Positions 8,421 to 21,545 are shown, counted from the stretch's first letter. The stretch: DNA of 64,000 nucleotides from Niallia taxi (GCF_004005475.1 NZ_RZTZ01000011.1:86711-150710), one strand, 5' to 3'. A program made the numbers and translations. The notes: a model not told the origin generated them from the sequence alone.

Positions 8421-9256
8421 TATATAAGTCCGTATTTCTTAAAGCTATTATAAATCCCGTCTTCATCATGGCGATTGGTAATATCAGCTGCTGCTCTCTT
8501 CACTTCCTCATTAGCATTGCCCATGGCAATCCCATATTGAACAAATGAAAGCATTTCGATATCATTCAGTCCATCTCCAAATGCAAACGTATTTTCTTTG
8601 TTTATGTTTAAATGCTGAATAATCTTCTCAATGGCAGTTGCTTTATGTATCCCTAATAACGATATCTCCCCACTGTTTTCACCGAAAAACGGTACTGTGC
8701 TTGGAATGACCGTAAACGTTGATGAAAACTGCTGGCTGATCTTCTCAATAGGATAATCAGATCCTAAAAAAGCTACCTTATTGATATCTTCTCTTACTAT
8801 CTCATCTTCTTCTATTAAACTGTCATAAAAGGACTGCAGCCAATTCTGCAGATCCTCTTTTGACTCTTGCTGTACTACTAGTAAAGAATCAATAATACCC
8901 CTTATTCGCTGCTTACAGCTTTTACTAGCAAATAATCCAGCATTCGATTCAAAAAAGAAATCAATTTTCTGCTCATTAAAATAATCGATTAATCTATGCA
9001 GGTCCTCCTTCACGATTACATCATGTGAAAATACAGCTCCATCTAGCTCGATATAACCACCTGCTGCTCCAACAATTCCATCAAAACCAATATCTAATAC
9101 CTCTGGAAATAAAATTGATTTAGATCTACCTGTACATAAAAAAACTAAATGACCGTTTCTCCTAGCTGTTTGAATTGCTTGAATAGCTGAATAAGGAATT
9201 ACCCCATTATCTGTTACAAGTGTTCCGTCCACATCCATAAAAATAATTTTTTGCAT
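8420..9256 (-). CDS. Cof-type HAD-IIB sugar phosphatase
   Basis: A 278-residue haloacid-dehalogenase-like phosphatase. Motif I is IIFMDVDGTLVTDNG at the N-terminus (nucleophile and acid/base Asp). Motif II is FLCTGRS. Motif IV is FAFGDGLNDIEML near residue 230. The large cap inserted between motifs II and III is of the Cof/IIB type. The ATG at 9256 is preferred over the GTG at 9268 because it puts the DVDGT motif at the usual distance from the start; the ribosome site is weak (GTGGGTG). Members dephosphorylate sugar phosphates or cofactors; the specific substrate cannot be read here. Confidence 0.88.
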   Translation of the reverse strand: MQKIIFMDVDGTLVTDNGVIPYSAIQAIQTARRNGHLVFLCTGRSKSILFPEVLDIGFDGIVGAAGGYIELDGAVFSHDVIVKEDLHRLIDYFNEQKIDFFFESNAGLFASKSCKQRIRGIIDSLLVVQQESKEDLQNWLQSFYDSLIEEDEIVREDINKVAFLGSDYPIEKISQQFSSTFTVIPSTVPFFGENSGEISLLGIHKATAIEKIIQHLNINKENTFAFGDGLNDIEMLSFVQYGIAMGNANEEVKRAAADITNRHDEDGIYNSFKKYGLI

Positions 9257-9387
9257 GTCCACACCCACTTTATTGAAGTTTATTAACAGCGCTTACTACT
9301 AAAAATTATATCATCTATTCACACAGAAGAATTATCCATTAAAAAAAGAAAAGATCGTATAAATACTATGATATGTGGAGGATAAAG

Positions 9388-9396
9388 TGATATAAT
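9388..9396 (+). promoter_or_regulatory. Extended -10 promoter element ahead of the XerS-like gene
   Basis: TGATATAAT matches an extended -10 (TGnTATAAT). No good -35 is seen. A GC-rich imperfect hairpin (GAGGTGGGA / TCCCCCTC, about 9435-9455) lies in the leader. Confidence 0.5.
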
Positions 9397-9509
9397 AAAA
9401 ATGTAAGTACATATGTTCTCTATTGAAGTACACGAGAGGTGGGAAGCTCCCCCTCCCTATCTATAAATTCAAACGAAAAGATCTTGTTATCCTGATATGA
9501 GGTGTGATA

Positions 9510-10628
9510 ATGGCAATAACGAAACAACATGAAATGTATGAAAAGAGGCTCCAGGAATTGCTGAAGGAAATGCCTTATTATGTCGTTGAATATGTTGACG
9601 ACAAATTGGATATTCGCTCCCCTCTCACTTTATTTAATTATGTTCGGGATTATAAGGAATTTTTCTCATGGCTGCTCGCAGAGAATATTGTGGCATGTCC
9701 AAATATAAAGGAAATCCCTGTTACCGCATTAGGAGAATTACCGCTTGCTGACGTGCAAAATTATTTTAAGTTTGCGGCAAGGAAAAAATACAAAATAACA
9801 GAAAAAGACGATATTACGAAAAAAATCAGCCCGAAAACAATCAATAGGCAGAAGTCGGCATTACGTTCTTTGTTTAATTATCTCACTTTAGAAGCAGAGG
9901 TCGACGGCGGTGAACCGTATTTCCACCGTAATGTCATGAAAAAAATTCCGATAAAAAAAGTGTCCGAAACATTTAATGAACGAGCCAAGAAAATCACCGA
10001 AAAGATTTTTATCAATGACAATGATGTCGAGTTTTTGGACTACATTGAAAATCATTATGAAGAAACACTTACCACAACAGAGCTGCGCTACTATAAGCGT
10101 GATAAAGAACGGAATTTCGCCATTCTTTCCCTTTTTTTAGGAAGTGGAATTCGTGTAAATGAATTGACCTCCCTGCGCTTGAAGGATGTTGATATTACAG
10201 CAGGTGAAATCAGTGTCATTCGTAAAGGTGGAAAAAAGGATACAGTGTCTGTCACTCCCTCTTCGTTAAAGGATGTCATTAAATATTTAGAAGTAAGAGC
10301 AACAAAGTATAAGGCTGGCAGTGGTGAAAATGAGTATCTGTTTATTAAATTGTATAAAGGCAATCCAGAGCCGTTAACAAATAGAGCGGTTGAGGATATT
10401 GTCTATAAATATACAAAGTCGTTTGATAAGCGAATGTCGCCTCATAAACTGCGCCATACGTATGCTACGAACTTAGCAGAGCATACTGGCGGTGATATTC
10501 CCCTTATCATGAATCAATTAGGCCATACTCAATCAGATATTTCCCTCCTTTATATTAATACATCAAGAGAAAAAGCAAAGATGGCGGCAGAATTACTGGA
10601 TAAAAGGCGGCAAAATAAGGATGATTAA
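9510..10628 (+). CDS. xerS: Tyrosine recombinase, XerS-like
   Basis: A 372-residue site-specific recombinase. The N-terminal SAM-like core-binding domain (about residues 1-150) contains the EMPYYVVEYVDDKL segment typical of XerS. All catalytic residues are present in the C-terminal domain: Arg in GSGIRVNEL, Lys in RKGGKKD, H-x-x-R in PHKLRHTYAT, His in LGHTQSD, and the Tyr nucleophile in LLYINTS. The ATG at 9510 follows GAGGTG; a GTG at 9504 is possible. XerS resolves chromosome dimers alone in streptococci and lactococci. In Bacillaceae, where CodV/RipX do this, XerS-like proteins are widespread accessory paralogues. It is monocistronic with its own terminator. Confidence 0.85.
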   Translation: MAITKQHEMYEKRLQELLKEMPYYVVEYVDDKLDIRSPLTLFNYVRDYKEFFSWLLAENIVACPNIKEIPVTALGELPLADVQNYFKFAARKKYKITEKDDITKKISPKTINRQKSALRSLFNYLTLEAEVDGGEPYFHRNVMKKIPIKKVSETFNERAKKITEKIFINDNDVEFLDYIENHYEETLTTTELRYYKRDKERNFAILSLFLGSGIRVNELTSLRLKDVDITAGEISVIRKGGKKDTVSVTPSSLKDVIKYLEVRATKYKAGSGENEYLFIKLYKGNPEPLTNRAVEDIVYKYTKSFDKRMSPHKLRHTYATNLAEHTGGDIPLIMNQLGHTQSDISLLYINTSREKAKMAAELLDKRRQNKDD

Positions 10629-10632
10629 CAGC

Positions 10633-10664
10633 AAGGCACTTCGCCTAATATGGAGTGCCTTTTT
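10633..10664 (+). terminator. Rho-independent terminator of the XerS-like gene
   Basis: AAGGCACT / AGTGCCTT stem, 13-nt loop, continuing into a T-run. Confidence 0.85.
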
Positions 10665-10747
10665 CTTTAAGTTTAGAAGTATATCTAATCTTCCTTGTTT
10701 CAAATACACCGTTCATGATAAATTAATCTCTTATTAAAGGTGACACA

Positions 10748-12013
10748 TCATTTAATAATCGTTATCTCCCTCCTTAAAAAAGCCCAATTTTGTGGTGCAG
10801 GTAAATTAATTTGCCAAAACGTGGTGCCTGCTAATTGATTTCTATCTATTAATTTATACTTTTCCATAAAGCTTCTTATATCCTCAAACCAGACAATATG
10901 CTCTAACGTCCCAGTAAAGTATTGGTACCAGGGTGATTGTGCTACTGTATCATATTGGATTGTTACCCCTAATGAAATAGCATTATTCTGTGCTGCTAAA
11001 ACGGACAAGCCTTTTGTAACATTTGTGGAAACTTCTTTGTCATAACCATATAAAGCCATCGCGATCAATAGCTTTTGTGGACTAACTAAACTTAGTGCAT
11101 ATGCCACGACCTGTTCAACAAATCCGATTGGTGAAACAGCATCAGGCGGACCGCCTGGATAGCCGTAATCAAGTGTCATGACTGCCATTAAATCGGCAGT
11201 ATTACCTATAAAGGCATAATCATACCCGCCAACGATTCTATTTGTCGGCAGGTCAGCTGTTTTAGCATGCACATTTACTTGTAAAATCAATGTCCCTAAC
11301 TGCTGTTTTAATGCCCGTATAAACGAATTAAATTCCTGCCTTCGTGCTGGCGGGACAAACTCCAAATCGAGACTGACTCCACCAAAACCACGAGTTGTTG
11401 CTAAGTTGACAATACTTGCTACAAAGTTTTGCCGGTATGTAGCATTTTCTAATACAGCTCCAGCTAAGGCTGCGTCAAAGCCTGCAGAGGTAAAATTTCT
11501 GATCATTAATAATGGAATGGTATTTAATTGCTTGCATCTTGTTATAAGTGCTGTATCATCTGCTTGAACATAAGCATATCCCTGTGCAGTGAAACTATAG
11601 TTTGCGATTGCGATATAGGTCAGCTCATTTGCAAGTGCATCGATACTCGCAAGATCTTTGACCGTATTGGAAGGCAGGATAAATCCTATTGTGCTTATGG
11701 AGAGTTTTGTTGCGGAAGGGATATTAAGCACTTGATCAATTGTTAATGTAGATAAATTAACCCCAGGATTTGCGGCAGTTATTGAGGAAATGGATGTATT
11801 AAAGCTTTGTGCTATACTCCAAAGCGAGTCTCCGCTTTTTACTTTATAGGACCGAACTGGCAACATATCGTCTGGAATGTAGAGAGCAAGCCCTGGGACA
11901 ATAGAAGCAGGTGTGAGTAAACCGTTTGTGGTGATAATGGTATTAATATCTATATTATAGCGTACAGAAATAGACCATAGATTCTCCCCGCTCTCCACAA
12001 CGTGAACAGTCAT
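10748..12013 (-). CDS. LysM-GH18 spore cortex-lytic/germination glucosidase (SleL/YaaH-like)
   Basis: A 421-residue protein. Two LysM domains at residues 1-48 (VHVVESGENLWSISVRYNID) and 54-98 (SYKVKSGDSLWSIAQSFN) bind peptidoglycan. A glycoside hydrolase family 18 barrel follows. Its catalytic strand is GFGGVSLDLEF, with the family Asp and Glu of D-x-E present. No signal peptide is seen, as usual for spore coat/cortex members such as SleL and YaaH, which are deposited in the mother cell. The expected action is N-acetylglucosaminidase cleavage of cortex fragments during germination. The ribosome site GGGGGTGAT lies just upstream. It is the best single indicator that the host forms endospores. 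Confidence 0.88.
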   Translation of the reverse strand: MTVHVVESGENLWSISVRYNIDINTIITTNGLLTPASIVPGLALYIPDDMLPVRSYKVKSGDSLWSIAQSFNTSISSITAANPGVNLSTLTIDQVLNIPSATKLSISTIGFILPSNTVKDLASIDALANELTYIAIANYSFTAQGYAYVQADDTALITRCKQLNTIPLLMIRNFTSAGFDAALAGAVLENATYRQNFVASIVNLATTRGFGGVSLDLEFVPPARRQEFNSFIRALKQQLGTLILQVNVHAKTADLPTNRIVGGYDYAFIGNTADLMAVMTLDYGYPGGPPDAVSPIGFVEQVVAYALSLVSPQKLLIAMALYGYDKEVSTNVTKGLSVLAAQNNAISLGVTIQYDTVAQSPWYQYFTGTLEHIVWFEDIRSFMEKYKLIDRNQLAGTTFWQINLPAPQNWAFLRREITIIK

Positions 12014-12105
12014 TAAAACATCACCCCCTAATTTATTTATATGGGGGACTTTTCAGAATATACGGGTTTTATCGTATGGTCTTCATACATAATACACACT
12101 ATGAA

Positions 12106-12816
12106 TTACAGCAAATGACTGTTTCCTTGCACGAAAAACTGCGATTGCTCGTAATTGTAGGTAACCTTAGAAAAATCAAATGGTTGGCCATTAGTTAAAT
12201 GAAATATACTTTCTGCACACAGTTTAGGGTCCCCGCTTTCTAGCCCAAGCAAGCTTGCCTCTTCTTCCTGCAGTTTGCCGACTTGAAGATACATATCAGA
12301 GAATCCTACCTTCAATCCTAAACCTTCTGTAATATAATGAAAAATTGATTCGGAAATTATTTCTTTATTCAAATACGTGATAATGCCTTTATGATAATAA
12401 GATTCCTCCAAACATAATGTTTGGCCATTGATATATCGAACCCTTTTTACGTAATAAACCTCATCAGTCTCCTGGAGATTCAAGCTTTGTGCAGCCTCTT
12501 GTGTCGGTTTTCTGACATCAAAATCAATGATTTGTGAGGTTATTTGATAATCCTCTAGATCCTTTTTAAAGCCTTGATTAGAAAGGAGACTTATATAGCC
12601 TTTTCTATGATGTCTTCTAACAAAAATCCCGCTTCCTCGCACCTGAAAGATAATGCCCTTTTTCTCAAGCAGCTCAAGTGATTTTGTAATGGTGCTTTTG
12701 CTGACCTCATACTGGTTCATTAATGCTTCGATTACAGGCAGCTTATCTCCTTGCTGAAGCGAGTTTTCTTCAATGTATTTTTCGATTTCTGTTGCGATTT
12801 GCTGATACTTTAGCAT
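12106..12816 (-). CDS. GntR/HutC-type regulator of the beta-glucoside locus
   Basis: A 236-residue protein. The N-terminal GntR winged helix (KYQQIATEIEKYIEENSLQQGDKLP … STITKSLELLEKKGII) is followed by a UTRA ligand-binding domain (about residues 85-230). It is of the TreR/GmuR/BglR type, which binds phosphorylated sugars. It is divergent from the PTS EIIBCA and phospho-beta-glucosidase pair, so its probable inducer is a phosphorylated beta-glucoside. The ribosome site is GAGGGAA 6 bases before the ATG. This differs from the LicT antitermination control of B. subtilis bglPH; no antiterminator hairpin is visible ahead of the PTS gene. Confidence 0.88.
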   Translation of the reverse strand: MLKYQQIATEIEKYIEENSLQQGDKLPVIEALMNQYEVSKSTITKSLELLEKKGIIFQVRGSGIFVRRHHRKGYISLLSNQGFKKDLEDYQITSQIIDFDVRKPTQEAAQSLNLQETDEVYYVKRVRYINGQTLCLEESYYHKGIITYLNKEIISESIFHYITEGLGLKVGFSDMYLQVGKLQEEEASLLGLESGDPKLCAESIFHLTNGQPFDFSKVTYNYEQSQFFVQGNSHLL

Positions 12817-12904
12817 AATACATTCCCTCTTATTTAGTCACTTAAACAGGATTATAGCATAAATCAGCGAAAAACTCATTTTCTAGTATTCACACATAAA
12901 ATAA

Positions 12905-12944
12905 TTTGTTGGTACTTGATAAATTATACCGATACAATTATAAT
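12905..12944 (+). promoter_or_regulatory. SigA promoter with overlapping inverted repeat, first beta-glucoside operon
   Basis: -35 TTGATA (12916-12921), 17-base spacer, -10 TATAAT (12939-12944). An imperfect inverted repeat, TTGT..GGTA … TACC..ACAA (about 12907-12937), brackets the -35 and spacer. This is the position expected for the operator of the divergent GntR regulator. Confidence 0.6.
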
Positions 12945-12957
12945 GTAAGCGTATAAA
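12944..12957 (+). promoter_or_regulatory. Degenerate cre site at the transcription start
   Basis: TGTAAGCGTATAAA matches 12 of 14 positions of the CcpA consensus and sits immediately downstream of the -10, where CcpA would block initiation. Confidence 0.45.
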
Positions 12958-12977
12958 GCATGAAGGAGGGGTACAAT

Positions 12978-16333
<3,356 letters not shown>

Positions 16334-16343
16334 AAAGCAATTA

Positions 16344-16383
16344 GAAAAAGAACCTGAACTAATACTGTTCAGGTTCTTTTTCT
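16344..16383 (+). terminator. Rho-independent terminator of the first beta-glucoside operon
   Basis: Long stem AGAAAAAGAACCTGAAC pairing with GTTCAGGTTCTTTTTCT, with a short loop. The T-run is inside the descending arm. Confidence 0.9.
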
Positions 16384-16500
16384 GTTTACGCAGATTTAAT
16401 AAATAGTACCCACTTCTGTCATACCATGGATATATTCTCATCTTACAATGTATGTATATCACCGAACATCTACCACACACACCAAGCATGCATCGGTATA

Positions 16501-16535
16501 AAAAGAAAACAGGAGAGGCTATTATTCCCCTCCTG
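16501..16535 (-). terminator. Terminator of the pst-phoU operon
   Basis: On the minus strand CAGGAGGGG / CCTCTCCTG forms a hairpin with an 8-nt loop followed by TTTTCTTTT, 7 bases after the phoU stop. Confidence 0.75.
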
Positions 16536-16541
16536 CTTTTA

Positions 16542-17201
16542 TTAAGCATTTAAATCATAGCGCTTCCCTGTCACTAAATAAATGACATGCTCTGCAATAT
16601 TAGTGGAGTGATCTGCCACTCTTTCAATATAACGGCATACAAAGGCTAGCTGTGTAATTTGGTTTGTGTTGTTAGGATTTTGCTGAAGATAGCCCATCAA
16701 TTCCTTCACAAGCATGCCATACATTTCATCCACCTTATCGTCTTCCTCCGCACATTTTCTTGCCAAATCTACATCCTCCTGCAGAAAAGACTGCAAGGAA
16801 TCGCTCAGCATTTTCAAAGCCATATCCATCATCTTTGGAATATCGACTATTTCCTTAATGAGCTTTTCATTGCCAATATGTAAGGTAGACTTGGCGATAT
16901 TCACTGCATTGTCAGCAATCCGTTCCACCTCAGAGGATATTTTTAATGCAACGATAATTTTGCGCAGGTCCCTTGCCACAGGGGCTTCCATCGCAATGAG
17001 GGAAATAGCTTTATCGTTTATATCGTTCTCTAATTCATCTATGGCATTATCACGGTCTATAATATCTTTCGCCTGTTTGAGATCTTGTTTAATTAGCACA
17101 TGGATACTATCTTGAATAGAGCTTTCCGTAAGACGAGCCATATCCATTAGCATATCCTTTAATTGGTTTAAGTTGCTGTCAAAATTTGATCTTATATTCA
17201 T
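16542..17201 (-). CDS. phoU: Phosphate-signalling protein PhoU
   Basis: A 219-residue all-helical protein with two PhoU repeats. The metal-binding E/D-x-x-x-D patterns are visible in SSEVERIADNAVNIAK (first repeat) and CRYIERVADHSTNIAEH (second repeat). It is the last gene of the pst operon and links the Pst transporter to the PhoR-PhoP phosphate response. I prefer the ATG at 17201 (GAGGAG 11 bases upstream); a GTG at 17213 would add four residues but has no spacing to the ribosome site. Confidence 0.93.
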   Translation of the reverse strand: MNIRSNFDSNLNQLKDMLMDMARLTESSIQDSIHVLIKQDLKQAKDIIDRDNAIDELENDINDKAISLIAMEAPVARDLRKIIVALKISSEVERIADNAVNIAKSTLHIGNEKLIKEIVDIPKMMDMALKMLSDSLQSFLQEDVDLARKCAEEDDKVDEMYGMLVKELMGYLQQNPNNTNQITQLAFVCRYIERVADHSTNIAEHVIYLVTGKRYDLNA

Positions 17202-17218
17202 GAGTTTACTCACTCCTC

Positions 17219-17992
17219 TTATCCGAATCTTCCTGAAATATAGCCCTCTGTTCGGTCATCGGCCGGGTTGGAGAAGATCTTGGCTGTTTTGTCAAGCTCA
17301 ATAAGCTCACCCATTAGAAAGAAGGCTGTTTTATCTGATACGCGTGATGCCTGCTGCATATTATGTGTGACAATAACAATCGTGTACTTTTGCTTAAGCT
17401 CAAGGATCAATTCCTCAATCTTTAAGGTGGAAATCGGGTCAAGCGCGGAAGTTGGTTCGTCCATCAACAGCACGTCTGGCTTTGTCGCTAACGCTCTTGC
17501 GATACATAGTCTTTGCTGCTGTCCGCCAGACAAGCCGAGTGCAGGCGCTGTAAGTCTATCCTTCACTTCCTCCCATAAAGCTACATCCTTTAGCGAGCTT
17601 TCGACAATCTTATTTAGTTCTTCCTTTTTCTTTATACCGTGAATTCTTGGACCATACGCAATATTATCAAAAATCGATTGCGGAAAAGGATTTCCTTTTT
17701 GGAAGACCATGCCTACCTTCTTCCTTAGTTCAACGAGGTCTAGTCTTTCCCTTAAAATATTTTGACCGTCAAAATTAATTTGTCCCGCCATTTTTACATT
17801 TGGTACATAGTTAATCATCAGGTTCAGCGTTTTAATAAAAGTCGATTTCCCGCAACCAGAAGGACCAATAATGGCAGTAACCTCTTTCTCGTTAATTGGA
17901 AAGTTGATGTTTTTTAACGCATGGTGGTCTCCGTACCATAAGTTAAGATCTACACAATCAAATATCGCCTTCACACCAGTATTTGTAGACAA
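17219..17992 (-). CDS. pstB: Phosphate ABC transporter ATP-binding protein PstB (second copy in operon)
   Basis: A 257-residue ATPase of the PstSCAB phosphate importer. Walker A is GPSGCGKST (near residue 43), signature [15 protein letters not shown], Walker [14 protein letters not shown], and the H-loop is in [13 protein letters not shown]. The start is TTG with GAGGAGG upstream. It is the downstream member of a tandem pair of pstB genes, as in B. subtilis pstBA-pstBB, and ends with the same E-G-Y-I-S-G-R-F-G tail. It is 12 bases after the preceding pstB. Confidence 0.95.
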   Translation of the reverse strand: MSTNTGVKAIFDCVDLNLWYGDHHALKNINFPINEKEVTAIIGPSGCGKSTFIKTLNLMINYVPNVKMAGQINFDGQNILRERLDLVELRKKVGMVFQKGNPFPQSIFDNIAYGPRIHGIKKKEELNKIVESSLKDVALWEEVKDRLTAPALGLSGGQQQRLCIARALATKPDVLLMDEPTSALDPISTLKIEELILELKQKYTIVIVTHNMQQASRVSDKTAFFLMGELIELDKTAKIFSNPADDRTEGYISGRFG

Positions 17993-18004
17993 ATCTTTTC
18001 CTCC

Positions 18005-18772
18005 TCACCCAAACCGTCCAGAGATATACTCTTCCGTTTTCTGATTGGAAGGCGCTGTGAAAATCTTTTCTGTTACATCATATTCAATGAGATCACCAGA
18101 GAAAAAAAAGGCTGTTTTATCGGAAATACGAGAAGCCTGTGACATATTGTGCGTCACGATGATGATAGTATAATCATTCTTCAAATCCAGTATCAATTCC
18201 TCCACCTTTGCGTTAGAAATTGGATCTAATGCCGAAGAAGGTTCATCCAGCAGCATAACAGTCGGTTTCATCGCAATTGTTCTAGCAATACAAAGCCTTT
18301 GCTGCTGTCCGCCGGAAAGAGATAAAGCAGATTTGTGCAGACGGTCCTTTACTTCCTCCCAAAGTGCTGCTTTTGTTAAGCTTTCCTCGACAATTTGATC
18401 AAGCTCTGCCTTCCTTCTTATTCTATTGTATTTTAAAGCATGTGTAATATTATCATAAATGGATTTTGGAAAGGGATTTGGCTTTTGAAACACCATGCCA
18501 ATTTCCTTGCGCAATGCTACCACATTAATATCGTCTGATAATAAATTAATGTCTTCGTAGAGAATTTCACCCTCCGCTCTCGCACCAGGTATAAGGTCAT
18601 TCATACGATTAACCGTTCGCAAGAATGTTGATTTTCCGCAGCCAGACGGTCCAATAAGAGCTGTAATCGAGTTTTTTTCTATTTGCATGGAAATGCCATT
18701 AACTGCCCGTTTTTCTCCGTAAAAAAACTCCAAATTTTTTACATCTAAAATAGTTGTTGTCAACGTATTCAC
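18005..18772 (-). CDS. pstB: Phosphate ABC transporter ATP-binding protein PstB (first copy in operon)
   Basis: A 255-residue PstB paralogue. Walker A is GPSGCGKST, with signature [13 protein letters not shown] and Walker [14 protein letters not shown]. The open frame extends upstream into pstA. The GTG at 18772 (just after the pstA stop) or the TTG at 18763 (preceded by GGTGA) give the normal N-terminus [11 protein letters not shown]. The choice between the two is uncertain. The two PstB proteins differ in many positions, so this is an old duplication. Confidence 0.93.
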   Translation of the reverse strand: MNTLTTTILDVKNLEFFYGEKRAVNGISMQIEKNSITALIGPSGCGKSTFLRTVNRMNDLIPGARAEGEILYEDINLLSDDINVVALRKEIGMVFQKPNPFPKSIYDNITHALKYNRIRRKAELDQIVEESLTKAALWEEVKDRLHKSALSLSGGQQQRLCIARTIAMKPTVMLLDEPSSALDPISNAKVEELILDLKNDYTIIIVTHNMSQASRISDKTAFFFSGDLIEYDVTEKIFTAPSNQKTEEYISGRFG

Positions 18773-18779
18773 CAGCCTT

Positions 18780-19667
18780 CTATTTCGTTGCCGTGATTTT
18801 TTTATGAATAAGTGTGCCAATCCATCTTGCTAGCAGATTAAAAATTAGGACCGCTAAAATTAATACAGCAGAAGCACCATTGGAAACCTGCTCTATATCA
18901 GGAATTAATCCTTGTGTATTAACAGACCAAATATGAACAGCAAGCGTTTCGGCAGGTCGGAAAATATTTAATGGTGATCTGTCAGAAAACGGGTTCCAAT
19001 CAAGATAATTCAATCTTGGAGTAGACAGACCTGCTGTAAATAACAGTGCTGCCGCTTCCCCAAAAACACGACCTGATGCTAATATTGCCCCTGTTAATAT
19101 AGATGGAAAAGCACTTGGCAGGATTACTGTTTTAATGGTATGCCAATGAGTAATTCCTAAAGCAAGACTTCCTTCCTTCAGTTCTCTTGGAACCGTCCTA
19201 ATCGCATCCTCACTAACCCTAACTAGTACAGGTAGGTTAAATACTGTTAAGGCTAACGCTCCACCTAAAATCGTATAGCCCCAGCCAGTTAAATTAACAA
19301 ACATTAATAGTCCGAACATCCCAATAACAATCGATGGTAAAGAAGATAATACTTCAATACAGGAACGAATAATGTCTGTCACTTTTCCTGGTCGCGCATA
19401 TTCGGCCATAAAAATCCCGCCGCCAATACCAAGTGGAAGGGAAATAATCATCGTAATAACAAGGATATATAAGGAATTAAATAGCTGATCTCGCACCCCG
19501 CCGCCTGCACGTACATTGCTTGAAGGGGATGTTAAGAAATCAAATGAAACGTACCGTAACCCATTAAAAAGAATATAAGCAAAAAGACCAACGAGAATGG
19601 ATACAATCACAGCGGCAATGACTACCAATACGACAGTAGCAATACGGTCTGCTGTTTTACTGTTCAT
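18780..19667 (-). CDS. pstA: Phosphate ABC transporter permease PstA
   Basis: A 295-residue inner-membrane permease with about six helices. The binding-protein-dependent transport signature [29 protein letters not shown] contacts PstB. The ATG at 19667 has GGAGG 8 bases upstream and overlaps the pstC stop by one base (TAATG), which implies translational coupling. Confidence 0.94.
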   Translation of the reverse strand: MNSKTADRIATVVLVVIAAVIVSILVGLFAYILFNGLRYVSFDFLTSPSSNVRAGGGVRDQLFNSLYILVITMIISLPLGIGGGIFMAEYARPGKVTDIIRSCIEVLSSLPSIVIGMFGLLMFVNLTGWGYTILGGALALTVFNLPVLVRVSEDAIRTVPRELKEGSLALGITHWHTIKTVILPSAFPSILTGAILASGRVFGEAAALLFTAGLSTPRLNYLDWNPFSDRSPLNIFRPAETLAVHIWSVNTQGLIPDIEQVSNGASAVLILAVLIFNLLARWIGTLIHKKITATK

Positions 19668-20590
19668 TACATTTTCCTCCTTGACGATACATAGCGAATG
19701 AGGATGATAAAGATGAATGACATAATAAGGAGAATTAATCCCATAGACCAAAGCGTATTATTTTCCACACTGCCATATGTTGTATGGCCCATATTCAAGG
19801 TGATAATTGTCGTTAATGTTGCGGCAGCATCAAGCAAACTTGATGGTATCACCTTCACATTACCGATAACCATTTGCACGGCTAACGCTTCGCCAAAAGC
19901 TCTTGCCATACCAAGAATGACTGCTGTTAACAGTGTTGGCAATGCTGCAGGGATAAGGACTTTGCGAATGGTCTGCCATCTTGTTGCACCTAAAGCATAC
20001 GAGCCCTCACGGAGATTCTTTGGTAATGAGCTCATTGCATCTGTCGCAATACTCGTAATGGTTGGCAATATCATAATGGACAGTACGACAGTTCCAGCAA
20101 GCAAGCTAAACCCAAGTCCGCCAATATGATCACGAATGAAAGGTACAAGTACGGTTAAACCAATAAATCCATACACAACAGATGGAATACCAACAAGCAG
20201 CTCGATTACAGGCTGAATGATCTTTTTTCCCCAGGAAGGAGCTATCTCTGTCATAAAGATTGCTGCACCAATTCCAAGTGGGGCTGATACAAGTGCAGAC
20301 AAAAACGTTACGGCAAAGGAACCAAAAATAAATGGCAGTACACCAAACTTCGGGTTCGCTTTATCGGTCGGATTCCAATCCGTGCTTGTCAGAAATTCAG
20401 TAAGACTGATTCCGTTTTTAATAAACGATTGTAGTCCTTTTACACCAAGGAATATCGTAATGGAAATAGTGACGGCAATCATGATAACGGCACATAATGT
20501 TACCAAGACTTTTCCGCGAAACTCATTCCCAAGGCCGGTTTTTCCTGATTTTAATAATCTTTGTTTTGCAGGAATCGTTTTTTCTTCCAT
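19667..20590 (-). CDS. pstC: Phosphate ABC transporter permease PstC
   Basis: A 307-residue permease pairing with PstA. The EAA loop REGSYALGATRWQTIRKVLIPAALPTLLTA is present, with about six helices. The ATG at 20590 (preceded by AAGGGG) is preferred; an in-frame ATG 48 bases upstream lies inside the intergenic hairpin. It is separated from pstS by a strong hairpin, so it should be made at a lower level than the binding protein. Confidence 0.94.
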   Translation of the reverse strand: MEEKTIPAKQRLLKSGKTGLGNEFRGKVLVTLCAVIMIAVTISITIFLGVKGLQSFIKNGISLTEFLTSTDWNPTDKANPKFGVLPFIFGSFAVTFLSALVSAPLGIGAAIFMTEIAPSWGKKIIQPVIELLVGIPSVVYGFIGLTVLVPFIRDHIGGLGFSLLAGTVVLSIMILPTITSIATDAMSSLPKNLREGSYALGATRWQTIRKVLIPAALPTLLTAVILGMARAFGEALAVQMVIGNVKVIPSSLLDAAATLTTIITLNMGHTTYGSVENNTLWSMGLILLIMSFIFIILIRYVSSRRKM

Positions 20591-20613
20591 GCCGAAATTT
20601 ACCCCTTTACAGA

Positions 20614-20648
20614 AACAGGGTAAATGCTTTTCATGCATTTACCCTGTT
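20614..20648 (-). terminator. Read-through attenuator hairpin between pstS and pstC
   Basis: Perfect 14-bp stem AACAGGGTAAATGC / GCATTTACCCTGTT with a 7-nt loop. On the minus strand it is followed by TTCTGT, a poor T-run. It probably protects the pstS mRNA end and lowers expression of the permease and ATPase genes. Confidence 0.75.
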
Positions 20649-20654
20649 CAATTT

Positions 20655-21545
20655 TTAAAGATTTTTTAGATTACCTTCAGCATCTCTTTCTACCTTCATT
20701 TCCGTAACAGGCAAGTAGCCTTGTTCCTTGAGTAATGTGCTTTGAATATCATCTGACATCACGTAATCAAGGAACGATTTTCCAAGACCTTTTGCTTCAC
20801 TCTTTGTGTAAGAATGCTGGTATGCCCAAATAGGGAATTTTCCAGTTTGCACATTTTCCTCTTTTGCCTCTACTCCATCAACAGACAATGCTTTTACGGA
20901 ATCATCTGTAAAATATGAGAAAGCCAGATAACCGACAGCACCTTCTGTTTCTTTAAGGATTTTCTTTACCGTATTAGAGGAATCCTCTGTAATTCCCTCA
21001 GCAGGTGTAGCACCATCTAATCCAAATTTATTAAAAACAGCACGAGTTCCTGAAGAATCTGGGCGGTTCACAAGGACAATCTTTTGATCCTTGCCACCAA
21101 CGTCCTTCCAGTTTGTGATTTTACCAGTAAAAATCTTAATTAAATCTTCCTTTGAAATATCCGTAATACCAACATTCGGATTTACTGCAGCAGCAATACC
21201 AACAACCGCTACTTTATGATCAACCAGCTTCGCTGCATCAATGCCTTCCTTTTCTTCTGCATACACATCAGAGTTTCCAATATCGACAGATCCTTCCGAA
21301 ACTTGAGACAAGCCTGTACCAGAACCGCCTGCGTTTACTTGAATGTCCGCATTTGGATTCTCTGCCATAAATTCCTCTGCTGCAGCAGCAATTAACGGCT
21401 GCATGGCAGACGAACCAGAAACAACAAGAGAACCAGAGTTTCCATCGTCACTATCTGTATTATTCTTACCTCCACCACATCCAGTGGCAATCACCATTAA
21501 TGCTAACACCATTAAAACGTAGCCTAGTTGTTTTATACTTTTCAT
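20655..21545 (-). CDS. pstS: Phosphate-binding lipoprotein PstS
   Basis: A 296-residue extracellular binding protein. A lipoprotein signal ends in VIATGC (Cys near residue 23), followed by a Gly/Asn/Ser-rich linker. Phosphate-contacting segments are visible: VSGSSAMQPLI, NAGGSGTGLSQV and VNRPDSSGTRAVF. The ribosome site AGGAGG lies upstream of the ATG. It is the first gene of the operon. PhoP control is expected, but I could not identify convincing PhoP repeats in the upstream region. Confidence 0.95.
   Translation of the reverse strand: MKSIKQLGYVLMVLALMVIATGCGGGKNNTDSDDGNSGSLVVSGSSAMQPLIAAAAEEFMAENPNADIQVNAGGSGTGLSQVSEGSVDIGNSDVYAEEKEGIDAAKLVDHKVAVVGIAAAVNPNVGITDISKEDLIKIFTGKITNWKDVGGKDQKIVLVNRPDSSGTRAVFNKFGLDGATPAEGITEDSSNTVKKILKETEGAVGYLAFSYFTDDSVKALSVDGVEAKEENVQTGKFPIWAYQHSYTKSEAKGLGKSFLDYVMSDDIQSTLLKEQGYLPVTEMKVERDAEGNLKNL

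Noticed and set aside
12817..12977. LicT/BglG-type antiterminator ahead of the first PTS gene
   Set aside because: No terminator-antiterminator pair is visible; a simple promoter with an overlapping inverted repeat explains the region.
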